DNA of 64,000 nucleotides, taken from Mycteria americana (taxonomy: Eukaryota > Chordata > Aves > Ciconiiformes > Ciconiidae). Every line of letters begins with the position of its first letter. Positions within the stretch are counted from its first letter, which is position 1. Shown here piece after piece: positions 31,746-44,695 of the stretch. The notes under the pieces were generated by a model, which was not told where the DNA came from, made no database searches, and saw only the letters and a list, made by a program, of their open reading frames with translations. Position numbers and translations under genes: made by a program. The DNA lies in the NCBI RefSeq assembly GCF_035582795.1, contig NW_027445651.1:372001-436000 (forward strand). Direction: 5' to 3'.

Positions 31746-33569
31746 TGCTGCCTTTTCATTTCCAGGTTTGTGCCATGCCCATTCCCCAATGAAGGCTGCT
31801 TCTGAGTGCTGGGATGAAAGGCCCCAGCATTTGTAGGACAGGAATGCAGCAGTGCGGGTAAAAGTCTCAGCTCAAGTGCTAGATGGGTCCAGAGTAGGCA
31901 AAGGATGTCAGCCTGGGTCACTCTAGGGGGCTGTTTGAAGTGTTGTTCTCAGGAAGAAGCTCCAGCCTTTTTCAGCTGGAAGCCCAAGGGTTACCATATA
32001 TGAGGACATGCCATGTCCATCTCTTTCCTTCCCTCCTCAGCTCACCCCGATGGTCACTTCTTGTTGTCTCCCCAGGTGTGTGTGTTGTGCTGCTAGGTTT
32101 TGACCTCATCCTGCCTAACACTGCCCTCAGGAGAAACGTCTGGCCTGTTTTGACTCGTTCCCTCTTTGTGCAGTCTGCGAGTACACAAATGGTGCCGTGG
32201 GCATGTTTGAGGCCTTGTCCTTCTCCAGAACGCTCTAGCCCTGCTGCAGTTGTCCCCAGCTGTCCTCAGCAGAGTCCACAGCTGGTTGTGTTCCTATGTG
32301 TGTTCTTGTCCTGTGTGCTTTTGTGAGCAGCTGTGTTTGTGTGGATGGACATGGGACACAAATTTGTGCATGAGTCCATGCCGGTGTGCATGAGCCTGTG
32401 TGTGTGTGCGTCCTTGTGTGTCCCTCATCAGGAAGGAATGTGCTGCTTATGGCAGGGATCCTGTCCACTGCTCTGCCTATGAGCACCTCAGAGCAGTAGC
32501 TTCCCAGATTCAGAAGGAGCCCAAGTGCAGCTGAGTGGCGATGGCACCAGCCTGCTAGAGATCTGTCCAGGGAAGAGGCACTGAAATGCAGCCCCTGCCT
32601 CCTGAGCCCTCCTTTTCCTGCCCCTCCAGAGCTCACACTCCGCCGCTGCCGATTTTGGGCCCCAACACCAACAGGTTCACTCCAGCTTGGATCCTTAGTT
32701 TAGTTCAATGTTAACAATATTGGGAGTGCCTCAGCATGGCTGGCAGTCCCCCCTCCCTGCCTCTCCAGGCCAGGATGTGGCTGCCTTCCCCAAGGCTAGA
32801 GATTTCAAAAGGATGGGGTTTGCTGTATGGGCAAGGAGAAAGGCTGAGGAATCCTGCCCACCTCATGCTGGCCATCCCTGAGTGGATCTGTTTCCAATGC
32901 AGTGTCGGTGGTGTCTGTGTTGGGACACATCCCCCTCTCATGTCCATGTCCATGCCACATGGACTTGTGGAGCCCATCGACCTGGTGCTGTGTCAGGCAG
33001 GGACTGAGACCTTGTCCCAAGCCGTTACTGAGCAAAAGGAATGCGGCGCCTGGTGTTGCTGTGCTGTGAGTGGAAGGACAGACCCTGAGGCTTGCACAGG
33101 GAAAGCCAAAGAACTGATGTCAGTGCCCGGGACCTTCATATGCTGCATTGGAGTCTCGGTCTGAGTGCCCAGCAACTGCTCCTGGGAAGGAAGGCACATT
33201 GGCTTCGAGACCGCATCCCCCAAAGCCTGCTGCTGTCCCACAGGGGTTTCCAAAAGAGACCCTCTTTTGGACAAGGGCTGTGCACAGTGGGTTAATTTTC
33301 TAAGTCCATCTCCCCTCCTGAGTGTTTGTCTGCCTGTGCTAAGGTCCAGCTTGGAGACAGTGCAGCCAAGGCTTCCCCCCTTCCCTTCAGTGACCTCGGT
33401 GAGCTCACTGCCAGGGAGCTCTTGTGGGAGAGCTCAGCCAGGGCTGATTTCCCCCTCTGTGGAGCTGCTTCTGAGCTGAGACGCTAGTGTAGTTGAGGGC
33501 AAAACTCACTGCTTTCTCCTGAGGTAATGCATACAGTGAGCAAGGAAAGGGCAGCGGATGTGTGTACCT
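31746..33569. other. Keratin upstream flank and duplicated intergenic sequence
   Basis: 31746-32330 matches 7181-7720 and 63716-64000; 33165-33560 matches 8431-8834. Between them (32340-33160) is a short TG-rich stretch near 32390-32420 and no recognised gene. CR1 fragment d (7735-8430) has no counterpart here. Confidence 0.6.
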
Positions 33570-34205
33570 AGAGTTTACCTTTGACAGCCTCTCTCGTACT
33601 TCCTTGGTGACCAAACTGGAGATGAATGGATTCCTTAAGAGGATGATAAGGTGGGTGGAAAATTGGCTGGACTACCAGGCTTAGACACGTGTGACGAGTA
33701 GTGCAAAGCCCAGCTAGAAGATAGCTACTGGTGGGGTCTCTCAGGGATCAGCAGTAGGACCAGTAGTCTCTAATGTTTTCATGAACACCATGAGTAATGG
33801 GAAGGACGGCCCTTCCTGCAAGTTTGGGGATGACACCCAACCACAGGGAACAGGCAGTACACTGATCTCTGTTAGCCAAATTATTCCTGGCAGGTCCAGG
33901 AACTACCTGTTCAAAGGAAACAGGGAAGGTGGACTAGACCGTGGAAGTACTCTATGACAGGAGTAGAGGCAATGAACAGCTGGTGGAACATGGGGAGTTC
34001 TAGTTAAGCAATAGGTTAAAACAGAAAATGAGAAAAGGAACATGTTTCCCAGCGAGGCTGTGCAGTCTCCATCCTGAGAGGTGTTCAAGGATGGACTGAA
34101 TGTGACTTTGGGCAATCTGATCTAATAGGATCCATGCTGAGTAGAGGGGCGATCGAGATGACCTCTGCAGGTCCCTCCTTGCCTACATTCTGACTCTGTG
34201 ATTCC
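33570..34205 (+). mobile_element. CR1: CR1 LINE fragment with 3' end
   Basis: Starts with the same ORF2 piece as 8835 ('aggatgataaggtgggtgga') and ends with a CR1 tail ('cagtctccatcctgagaggt', 'ctctgtgattc'). Confidence 0.7.
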
Positions 34206-34559
34206 TATTCTGCCCCTGCCCTCCCTGACCCCTGCATGCCCATGGGCACGTTTGTCCTCACACCTGCTTTGCCTCAAGACAACTTTTAGGCATTGTACTG
34301 GGACTGCAGAGCGGCAGCTGAAGGGAGGCTCTCAGCCTCCCCACTGCCGTCCGCAGGAAATCAGGGGCTGCTGTTTCCAGCCCCTGAGCTCGGAGGCAGC
34401 TCTGGGAAGCTGGTCCATCTCCTGGATCAGGGCCATGCTGCTTTCCCAGGCTGCAGCTGGCACTGTGCAGGCTTATTCTCTTATTCTTGCTGGGGAGTCC
34501 TTACTGGAGGATGGGAAGAGTCCGCTTCCCAGAAGACAAACTTGTGCCCGTGCAGAGCC

Positions 34560-35500
34560 ACTGAGCACTCTGAGCCCGGGCGAGTCCCCGAGCGGTGCCG
34601 GCGCAGGGCTCAGCCCCGGGGCGGAGCTGGTGGAGGCGGAGAGGAGAGGAGGCGGTGGAGAGGAGGCGCCGCAGCTGGAGCAGAGAGCGGGGTGGCAGGG
34701 GACAGCAAGGCGCGGGCAGGGGGGCGGCGGGATGTGGCGGTGCCGGGGCGCAGGGCTGGCGGGGGCTGGCTGCCGTGCTCCTGGGTGCGCGGGGATGGTG
34801 GTGGTGGATGGGGGCCAGAGTGTTCCCCAGGTATCCCAGCGCCAACTCTTCCCTCTCCTTCTTCAGTGTGTCTTTCCCCCTCCCTGCCTCTCTGCCAGCT
34901 CTTGTTCCCCTTTCCAAACCCTCCGAGTCCCCTCTTCCTCTGCTCCCTAGTTCTCCACCTTCTCTGTCAGTATGAGCCTGCCTGCATGTACGCCTGCTTT
35001 TCCAGGCACCCTCTCCCTCCCCTGTGCTTTCTGCACTTACTATTGCCCTGTATATAGCTCTCTGTCCTTCCCTGTAACAACCCCTCTCCCTGTCTACTCT
35101 TCCTCTCTTCATCCACCCACCCACCCATCTTTTGACCCATCTCTCCATGCATGTACCAACCCTAAGACCTCTTCCTACTCTGAGACCCCCTCTCATCTCT
35201 CCCTCCACTTCCTTCCTAGCTGTAGGCATAAGTTTGCTTTCACGCACCGTGCCATACATCCACTCATCCCATTGTGCATTCATCATTTATTCTTCTTCTG
35301 AATTCAGCCCTCCATCCTTCACTGTAACACACCCAACTCTCCTGTCCCCTCTCCCTCTCACCATCCATGCATCCATGCACCTGACTTTCATTCTCTCTCT
35401 CCATGCATCAATTTCAAACCCCCTCCCAGCCTTCTCCTCTTGCTCCAGTTGCAGCACTTCAGCAGGTCCCCTTCCACAGGGGGAAGACACTCCAACCCCT
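34560..35500 (+). pseudogene. Orphan TCR V leader and promoter relic
   Basis: 34560-34800 is homologous to the promoter and leader exon of the intact V gene at 44.5-44.75 kb and of V pseudogene 1: shared 'ctcagccccggggcggagct', ATG at about 34732 and leader words MWRCRGAGLAG. An insertion shifts the leader frame. Downstream intron-like sequence matches 9700-10300, but no V exon or recombination signal follows, so the V exon has been deleted. Confidence 0.7.
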
Positions 35501-36429
35501 CTGTGAGTAAAAGCAGTAATTTGGAAAGCTTCTGGCCACCCTTGGGACACTTAGGCAGCAGCCCCAGCCTCTCTTCCTGCCATGCCGCTCTCCTGCTTCC
35601 CTCTCCCCTCTGCACAGGAAATTCTGCTAGCCTTCAAGGTCATCTTCTGCCAAGCTGCCTCCCAGCAGAGCTCTGTGCAGACTAGGAGGAACATCCATCC
35701 CCAAGAGGAGGCTGCGAGCCTCCCACTGGCCTGCTGCGGTCCCCAGGCTGCTCACCTGAGGACACCACTGATCAGGCTCCCCAACCACAGGGCATGCTCA
35801 AGAGGGCACTTCTAGGGAGAGACAAATCAAGGCGGGTCACTGGCTCTGGAGCAGCCTTCCTCACTTCCCAGGAGCCGTGCCTTAAAAGGGCCCACAGCGC
35901 TGTGTCCCACACTCCCCTTTCTCTGCGAACAGTGAAGAATCCCCTTTTGCCTCCGCTCTGATCACCCTAGACTAACACCTTGCTCACTGAGCACTGGGGA
36001 GAGTGTCCACAGAGGAAAGGACAACACAGAGAAAGAGGCTGAGATGCAGCAGAACTTTCATGCCACAAAGGACAAAAAAGAAGTCACTCCGTGTGGAGTG
36101 CCACCGTGAAGAGAGCACCAGGGACAGTTGAGATTTGGTGCCCTTGGGCTGCAGCAGAGTTCCTGCAGGACATCCCTTGGCTTGCACTGAGGAGGGAGGG
36201 GTGCAGCAGGTCTCCCCTAGGCTGGCCTGGGGGGAGACCAAAGGGGATCAGAAGCCAACCAGGAGAGGAGAGGGAAAGGAGGAAATGGCAGAAGGAATGG
36301 CAGACATGGGCCTTGCTTTCAGGCTGATCCCTTCCAGCCTTACTTTGCAAGGAGAGCTGGAGATGCTCAATCTCTCTGAAAGAGAATGGCCAGGAACTCC
36401 GCCCTCCCTTCACTCACATACTAAATGAG
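35501..36429. other. Unassigned intergenic
   Basis: No gene recognised. Confidence 0.45.
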
Positions 36430-37275
36430 GAGGAGCTGTGGACTCCCTCGAGGGCAGAGAGGCCTTACAGAGAGATCTGGACAGACTAGAGAGCTGGGCA
36501 ATCACCAACCGTATGAAAGGTAACAAGATCAAGTGCCGGATTCTCCACCTGCGATGGGGTAATCCTGGTTATACATACAAGTTGGCGGACAAGAGAGAGC
36601 AGCCCCGTGGAAAGAGATCTGGGGGTTGGGGTTGATGGCAAATTGCATGTGAGTCAACAGTGTGCCCTGGCAGCCAAAAGAGCCAACTGTGTCCTGGGGT
36701 GCATCAGGCACAGCATAGCTAGCCAGTCGAGGGAGGTGATTGTCCCACTCTACACTGCACTGGTGCGGCCCCACCTCGAGTACTGTGTGCAGTTTTGGGT
36801 GCCTCAAAATAAGAAGGACATCAAACTATTAGCGTGTGTCCAGAGGAGGGTGACCAAGATGGTGCAGGGTCTCGAGGGCAAGACTTGTGAGGAGCGGCTG
36901 AGGTCACTTGGTTTGTTCAGCTTGGAGAAGGGAAGGCTGAGGGGTGACCTCATCACCGTCCACAACTTCCTTAAGGCGGGTAGCAGAGGGGGAGGTGCTG
37001 ATCTCCTCCCTCTGGTGACCAGCGAGGAAATGGAATGACGCTGCGTCAGGGGAAGTTCAGAATGGACATTAGGAAAAGGTTCTTCACTGAGAGGGTGGTC
37101 AGTCACTGGAACAGGCTCCCCAGGGAAGTGGTCACAGCACCAGGCCTGACAGTGTTCAAGGAGCATCTGGATGACACTCTGAGTCATATGGTTTAGTTTC
37201 ATATGGTAGTCCTGCAAGGAGCAGGGAGTTGGACTTGATCCTTATGGGTCCCTTCCAACTCGAGATATTCTATGA
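36430..37275 (+). mobile_element. CR1: CR1 LINE, ORF2 C-terminus and 3' end
   Basis: Frame 36607-37038 reads CR1 ORF2 ([33 protein letters not shown]). The tail ends 'gggtcccttccaactcgaga' and 'attctatgattttagg'. The frame breaks near 37036. Confidence 0.9.
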
Positions 37276-37284
37276 TTTTAGGAC

Positions 37285-37740
37285 ATGTCAGCACACATAA
37301 AAACACATGAGCATGCACACCCAGTTACACAGTTACACCCTGTGCATGCACATACATTTGCCCCCGAGATTTGTCACCACATAAGTGTTCACATGGGCCT
37401 ATATGCACTTGCACACTCACACTTGCAGGTAGATATATATGCAAGCTCATGTACAAACACAGAAATATATGTACTCATCTGCACACACATACACACACAC
37501 ACACGCACGCACACTGACAACACACACACTCACTCACCTGCAAAAACATGCGTGTACACAAACACATGCACAGGCACACACAGAAATGCACTTGTTCACA
37601 CACACACTGGCAGACACTCAGTCTCACCTGTGCATTTGCAAATGAACACACAAATGCAAGCACACAGGCACAAATACACCCTCCGGCACAAACAGATGCA
37701 CATGCACATGAGGAAGCACAGCTTCTCCCCACACACATCG
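37285..37740. repeat. CA-rich alternating array (copy 2)
   Basis: Imperfect (CA)n with GCAC/CACG variants; the counterpart of 2690-3330 and 54390-54950. Confidence 0.85.
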
Positions 37741-38335
37741 ACAACCAGGACTCCACCAGCCAGCTCTCTGCCCCTGACAACTTTAGGCAAGCCCTTGAAA
37801 GGCCAGTGCTAAGAAGGTAAATCAGGCACCCGCCATCCCTGGTGGATTTAATGACAGTAGAGGGCTTTGGGGCTTTTGTGGGTTGGACGGAAGTAGTTCG
37901 GTTGATTGTGTTCTCATTACAGGAAAGAGAGAAGGTGCAAGCTGCAGGGTCTTTTCTGGACATCCAGCCTGTTCCCGTATGAAGTCCGTGCATGAGAGAC
38001 AAAGGCAAAGCTAGAGACAATCCCTATTGCTGCAGCTCCAGGGGTTCCCCACCTAACAAGCCAAAGTAATCCCAAAGTCTGACAAGATCCAGCCCATCCC
38101 TGGTGACTGCCGTAGGGTGGTTGTGGAGGTCTGGGACCAGTTCCAGCTTCAGTGCAGGGAAAGGTGCCGCCCTGACATGCTCACACAGCAGCAAAGGGCT
38201 GTGTGTCTGGGGTGAGCCAGGTGGCCTGCAGCTGCAAATGTGAGGCTGGGACACCAGAGAGGAAGCTGCCCTCATGAAGTTGCCTTAAGATAAATACCCT
38301 CTCTTCAAAAGCCCAACAAATCTTAATTAGCAGGT
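37741..38335. other. Duplicated noncoding block, diverged third copy
   Basis: Shares 'aggactcc', 'gataaataccctctcttcaaaagc' and other landmarks, in order, with blocks A (3331-4487) and B (54951-57754), but at visibly lower similarity. No gene. Confidence 0.6.
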
Positions 38336-39799
38336 GGCATCAGGAGGAGATTTCAAACTGCCTGAGCCAAGCCCTGACATCTGTCAATTAATCTGGCTCA
38401 TTAGAGCTCATGGAGCTCCACTGCTGGAGAAGTCTGTCTCCACATCTGCTTTTAGCACTGGGGCAGTCTCCAGAGCCACAGGAGTGGTGGCAGGAGGCTG
38501 TGCCCAGCGCCGCACAGGCACCAGGAGGACAAGCCTTGTGCCCTGAGAGCCTCCCAGAGTAAGGCTGGCATTTTCCAAGGGTCCTCACATGGCCTGAAAG
38601 GCTCCTATTCAGGTCCCCCCAGCTGTGACCTGCCTCCCTTGGAAGGAGTCCAGCTCCTAGCTATGCTCTGCAAGTGCAGCATCAGGAAGCAAGGTGCCAG
38701 CCAGACAGGTTTGTTAGAAATCTTCTCAGAAAGCAGCTGCAGCATTGCTGAATCGGCTGCTGCCATTGTTAGGCACTGGACAGCCATAACGTGTATCATG
38801 TGTACACCAAAAAGCACACCTGTGTCAGGATTTTCCATCATTGGCTGGTGAGCTTGGCAGGTGCTGCTCTGATGGACACTAGCTGTGGGTCAAGGATGAA
38901 GGGCTGGTGTGGGTCACCATTAGGTCATTTCCTCAGCTTTGGGGTTCTCAGCAAAGACCAGAGTGCTGCGGTTGTGGCTGGCAACATTTGTGGCCTGGTG
39001 TCCGGAGCACTGTAATGTCCCGGCTGCACTTGTCTGGGGTCCTGTACCTGCCAGCCAATGTTCTGGGCCAGGTAACTGGGAAAAGCTGGGACTAGAGTGC
39101 CTCACCGAGCTTCAGTGCCCACATCTCCTCTGAGCCTTGGGAGAAACGCCTGTCTAGAGTGTTGCGGCGGGGAGAGAGAAGCAGGTAATCCTGGGATAGG
39201 AAGAGCTCTGAAGACCTGTGGAGCTAAGCTCTGAGGAGTAGCTGAGCTATGCTCCTGAGTCCCAGGAGTGCAACCTGGATGCTCTCAGCCTGAGGTTGAG
39301 GGTCCTTAACTTGTGGCACCTTGACCCCTCTTCAGGTAAAAGTAGGACCTGGGCAAGATAGCCACTTCCATAGTGCTCTAGAGTTTGGGAAACCACTGGG
39401 AAGTATACTTATGCTGGCAAGGGGAGAACTAATGTCTGTTCCTGACACAGGCACACAAATGTCTGGTGATCCTCCTCCTCCTCCCTTTGTGCAGGAAACT
39501 GCATCAATCATCCCTCCTCTGAGAAGGTTCTGACAACCCTGCTCCTCCTTCCTCTGCCAATGAGCCTGAGGCACTTATTTTCGGAAGGGTTTTATCCAAT
39601 TTACATTGTTGGAAGGCCCTGATATTTCAGGAGGTCCTGGCCACCAGAGCTGCAGAGATGTGTTCTGATGATTTTTGCATTGTGTTGTCTCCTGTACAGC
39701 CACCTCCATTACCCCTCCAGAAGGCATTTGGTGTAGATTCAAAGAATAGGACAGGCACTGCCTGTGACTGTGGGAGACTCTGGTGACCCAGGCTCCCTC
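38336..39799. other. Intergenic, nothing recognised
   Basis: About 1.5 kb without convincing frames, repeats or RNA genes. Confidence 0.5.
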
Positions 39800-42610
39800 A
39801 CAGAATCATAGAATGGTTTGGGATGGAAGGCACCTTTAAAGGTCATCTAGTCCAACTCCCCCTGCAATGGGCAGGGACATCTTCAACTAGAGCAGGTTGC
39901 TCAGAGCCCCATCCAACCTGACCTTAAGTGTTTCCAGGGATGGGGCACCTACCACCTCTCTGGGCAACCTGTGCGTGTGTTTCACCACCCTCATTGTAAA
40001 CATTTCTTCCTTATATCTAGTCTGAATCTACCCTCTTTTAGTTTAAAACCATTACCCCTTGTCCTATTGCTACAGGCCCTGCTAAAAAGTTTGTCCCCAT
40101 CTTTCTTATAAGCCCCCTTTAAGTATTGAAGGGCTGCAATAAGGTCTCCCCAGAGCCTTCTCTTTCCAGGCTGAACAACCCCAACTCTCTCAGCCTTTCC
40201 TCATAGGAGAGGTGTTCCATCCCTCTGATCATTTTTGTGGCCCTCCTCTGGACCTGCTCCAAGAGGTCCATGTCTTTCCTGTGCTGAGGACTCTGGAGCT
40301 GGACACAGTACTCCAGGTGGGGTCTCACCAGAGCAGAGCAGAGGGACAGAATCAGCTCCCTCATCCTGCTGGTCATGCTTCTTTTGATGCAGCCCATCAA
40401 AAGAAGGATACGGTTGGCTTTCTGGGCTGTGAGCATACATTGCCAGCTCATGTCCAGCTTTTCATCCACCAGTATCCCCAAGTCCTTCTCCACAGGGCTG
40501 CTCTCAAACAGTTCATCCCCCAGCCTGTATTGATACTGGGTGTTGCCTTGACTCAGGTGCAGGACCTTGCACTTGGCCTTGTTGAACCTCATGAAGTTCA
40601 CATGGGCCCACTTCTTGAGCTTGTCCATGTTCCTCTGGATGGAATCTCATCCCTCAGGAGTGTCAGCTGCACCACTCCGTTTGGTGTCATTTGCAAATTT
40701 GCTGAGGGTGCACTTGATCCCACTGTCTATGTTGTTGATGAAGATATTAAACAGTACTGGTCCCAGTATGGACCCCTGAGGGACACTAATTGTCACTGCT
40801 CTCCATGTGGACATTGAGCTCTTGACCACTACCCTCTGAATGTGACCATCCAACCAACTCCTCATCCACTGAATAGGCCACCCATCAAATTCATGTCTCT
40901 CCAGTTTAGAGAGAAGGATGTTGCGGGGACTGTGTCAAAGGCCTTACAGAAGTCCAGACAGATGACATCTGTAGTTCTTCTCTTGTCCACTGATGTAGTC
41001 ACTCCATCATAGAAGGCCAGTCGTGTTCATCAGGGGGGATATGCTTTCTTTGACCTTCCTTTTCTGGCTGACATACCTATAGAAGCCCTTCTAATTATTC
41101 TTTGCATCCCTTGCAAGATTCAGCTCCAGCCGCACCTTGGCCTTCCTGACCCCATCCCTACCCAACCGGGCAGCATCCCTATACTCTTCCCAGGATACCT
41201 GTCCCTACTTCCACTGCCTGTGCATTTCCTTTTTGCCCTTTAGTTTGACCAGCAGGTCTTGACTCAGCCATGCTGGTCTCTTGCCTTCCTTTCCTGATTT
41301 CTTACACTTGGGGATCGAGAGCTCTTGCTCTTTATGGAAAGTGTCCTTAAAGATCTGCCAGCTCTGTTCTGCTCCCTGTTCCTGAGGGCAGTTTCCCAGG
41401 GGGTTCTATTGACTGACTGCTTGAACAGCCGGAATTTTGCTTTCCTAAAATTCAGGCTCCTGACTTCACTCTTCACCTGTCCCATATCCCTCAGGACTGT
41501 GAACTCCACCAGTGCATGATCATTGCAGCCCAGGCTGCCTCCAGTCTTGGCATCACCGATTAGCTCACTTGTGTTGGTGACCAACAGGTCCAGTATTGCA
41601 TCCCCTCTGGTAGGGCTGTCTATTACCTGGCTTAAGAAGTTATCCTCAATGAACTCCAGGAGTCTCCTGCATTGCCTACAGCTCTCTGTGCTAATTTTCC
41701 AGCAGATGTTGAGGTGGTTGAAGTCCCCCAGCAGGATGAGAGCCTGTGAGCACGATGCCTCCTGTAGCTGGAGTAAGAAATCTTTGTCAATAGGCTCCCC
41801 TTGACTGGGCAGCCTCTAGGGGACACCAACCACAAGGTTCCCTTTGTTGCCTCAGAGTCTCTAATTCTTACCCATAGGCTTTCAGCCTGCTCATGGCTGT
41901 TCTTCAGAGACAGCTCTTTACTCTCTATCCATTTCTTGGTGTAGAGGACAACCCCTCCACCACTCCTTCCTCGCCTGTCCCTTCTGAACAGCCTGTAGCC
42001 ATTGATAGCCACATGCCAGTCACAGGATTCGTCCCACAAAGTTTCAGTAATGGCAACTAGGTCAAAGCTTTCTAGCAGCAGGGTGGCTTCCAACTCCTGT
42101 TTGTTGCCCATACTGCGTGCATTGGTGTAGAGGCACTTCAGCTGGGCTGTTGGCTGTGTCACCTTCTCAGAGGAACATGCCTCAATTCCTTTGAGGTATT
42201 TCACTGGTGTTTCCCTCTTGGCTCCTATTACCTCAGGAGCCCCTGGCTCATTTCCATAAGACTTCCAGTGTACTGCAGTGTACCTAGCATGTCTCAGAGC
42301 AACAGACTGAGGGCCCTCACTAGTACCCCATCCCTCTAACCTTGGCGTGTCATCCCACAGCTTGTCACGGGCAGGCCTGATATTATCCCCCTCCCCCTTC
42401 AAGTCTAGCTTAAAGCTCTGTCAATGAGCCCCTCTAACTCATGAGCAAAGACCCTCTTCCCCTTTTGAGAAAGGTGAATCCCATCTGATGCCAGAAGGTC
42501 TGGTGTTATGTAGGCCATCCTATTATTGAAAAAACTAAAATTTTGGTGGTGACACTAGCCATGGAGCCATGTATTAGTAGACTGGGTCCTCTGTTTCTTC
42601 TAATGTCGCA
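39800..42610 (-). mobile_element. CR1: CR1 LINE, long copy with internal deletion
   Basis: Minus-strand CR1 of about 2.8 kb running from its 3' end (39800, 'cacagaatcatagaatgg') through ORF2 into the 5' region. Frame 41632-42402 carries the APE-type endonuclease N-terminus (LYTNARSMGNKQELEA, DLVAITETLWDE, GGGVVLYTKK); 40119-40628 carries the RT C-terminus ([26 protein letters not shown]). About 0.6 kb of the RT core is deleted near 41030 compared with the copy at 55.2-57.1 kb. Frameshifted and inactive. Confidence 0.92.
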
Positions 42611-42611
42611 A

Positions 42612-42738
42612 TGGCATCCACCCAGCAGAAAGCTTTGACCTTTAAAGGTGCCTTCCAACCCAAACCATTCTATCATTCTATCATTCTATCATTCTATCAT
42701 TCTATCATTCTATCATTCTATCATTCTATCATTCTATG
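42612..42738 (+). mobile_element. CR1: CR1 LINE tail with expanded 8-bp terminal repeat
   Basis: A short plus-strand CR1 3' end ('aaaggtgccttccaaccc') followed by eight ATTCTATC and one ATTCTATG (42667-42738). CR1 normally ends in only two to four such octamers. Confidence 0.85.
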
Positions 42739-43180
42739 TTGTGGGGGACTGTGTCAAAGGCTTCACAGAAGTCCAGACAGATGTCATCAGTAGCTCTTCT
42801 CTTGTCCACTTACGTAGTCACTCCATCACAGAAGGTCACGAGGTTGGTAAGGCAACACTTGCCCTTGGTGAAGCCATGCTGGCTGTCTCGAATCACCTCC
42901 CTGCCCTCCATGTGCCCAAACATAGCTTCTAGGAGGATCTGTTCCATAATCTTCCCAGGCACAGAGGGGAGGCTGACAGGTTGGTAGTTCCCAGGGTCCT
43001 CCTTTCTACCCTTTTTAACAATGGGTGAAATGTTTCCCTTTTTCCAGTCACCAAGGACTTCACCTGACTGCCATGGCCTTTCAAATATCATGGAGAGTGG
43101 TTTGACAACTACATCAGCCAATTCCTTCAGGACTCTGGGATGCATGTCATCAGGTCCCATTGCCTGGCCCAAACAAAGCC
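42739..43180 (-). mobile_element. CR1: CR1 LINE, RT-domain fragment
   Basis: The minus frame 42810-43172 encodes the N-terminal RT block ([48 protein letters not shown]). It is from a different copy than the element at 39.8 kb. Confidence 0.9.
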
Positions 43181-44560
43181 TCTCTTAGCATGACAGGTTA
43201 TTTCTTATAAGGCTAAAGAAGTCAGTTTATTCTAGAAAGTATTTCTGAGAAATTAAGCTTGTATCCCCTGAAATCCAGGAAATATTCTCCCTTCTGGGAC
43301 TGAAATTCCTTTGAGTGGAATCTTCCATTAGATGTGATGGCCATGCCAACCCAAAATCACAAAGGGACGGTGATCCCAGAGACACAGTGTGACCTAAAAC
43401 ACTCCTCCACATAGATGATGGAGACCCACCTGGCACTGTTTGACAAACTGCCCTGTTCACTGCACCACTGTTACACGCCAGACAGACAAGAAGATAATAA
43501 GGTGTCCTGGACTGGGAGAAGCGCTGCAGTTACACTTTGGACTTCACTGAGCTCCACAGTGCTAAGCTGAAATGAAGATTTGGGTAGCTCTGCTGCTTGT
43601 TAGACACTCTGTTAATTGTCAGGCCATATCCAGCATTTGAGCTGTCAGGATGAGCCTTTTAGGGGTAAGTCCAGTCACCTCCACACTCCAGGGCCAAGGA
43701 GCCCAGGACAGTCCCTCCTGGCCCAGGCACCTTCCTTCCCTGGACAGCTGTCCTCTGGCTTCCTTCCCCTTGATTTCTGCCCTTCTGGCCCTGCAGGGCT
43801 CCTGCAGCCAGACAGGGCCTTTCAGGCTGGCTGAGCACAGGATGACTTAGGGCTCCATGGAAACTCTTCCAGTCCCCTCATGGCCTTCCTCGGCCTTTAT
43901 ACTCTCCCTGGGGACACGGATGCTTTCCCAATCCATCCCTTTCATGTCCCAGGTCCCTGACATGATGGTCATGTCAGCAAGCTGATTTGCTGCACTGCCT
44001 TCCAGCTCCCACCTTCTGTCTGTCCTACACCTGCTCTCCATGAATGCAGAGTGCATCTCCATGACTTCAAAGCAGGTGAGAGATGTCATGCCAGGTCTGT
44101 GCTTTCGGTGGGGAAGGTATTTCTCCCATGCACTGCATCACAGTAGTACTGGTGCCACAGGGAACTCCCAGCCCTGGGCAATCCCACAACCGGGCTGTGC
44201 TGTCAGAAGAAGTGCTTCCTCTGCCAGCAGGGATGCTCTCTGTGACAGGCCAGGAGTGGGTGAGCCCAGGGTGCTGAGCCAAGCAGGGTTTTCTGCCTCT
44301 CATGCCCTTTGCCCATTCTGAGGACTGCATGCCCTGAACGACATTTCTCGTGTCCCCAGATGCCAAAGAAGAGGGGACATGAGGAAATAGATTATGGGAT
44401 CAAAGTGAGAACACAGCGTGTCAGTCCTGTAGTCCCCGGTGCCATCCCTCTCCTGTCCTACCTGCCTCGGCCCGGCTGCCTCCTTGCACCACTGCCCTGA
44501 GAGCGCCCCGCCCCCGCTGCTCTCGCCTCCCCTCTGCACCTTGCCAGGGCCGAGGCGAGA
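43181..44560. other. Intergenic upstream of the intact V gene
   Basis: No gene recognised. A leader-like frame near 43571 (MKIWVALLLVRHSV) has no V exon after it, so it is not called. Confidence 0.45.
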
Positions 44561-44695
44561 CCCTGAGCAGTGCTGGCACAGCTCAGCCCCGGGGCGGAGC
44601 TGGCGGCGGTAGAGAGGAGAGGAGGTGGCAGAGAGGAGGGAGCAGAGAGCCGGGGCTGGCAGGGGGCAGTGAGACGCGGGCGACGGAGCAGCGGG

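Noticed and set aside
42667-42738. Regular 8-bp repeats as a CRISPR-like array
   Set aside because: Contiguous octamers with no spacers, directly after a CR1 tail; eukaryotic context.
43571-43640. Leader-like frame MKIWVALLLVRHSV as another V segment
   Set aside because: No GT donor in proper phase and no V exon or recombination signal follows in the next kilobase.
44067-44366. Minus-strand QYYCDAV-like word as the end of a V exon
   Set aside because: No tryptophan/first-cysteine blocks before it and no heptamer after it; chance resemblance.
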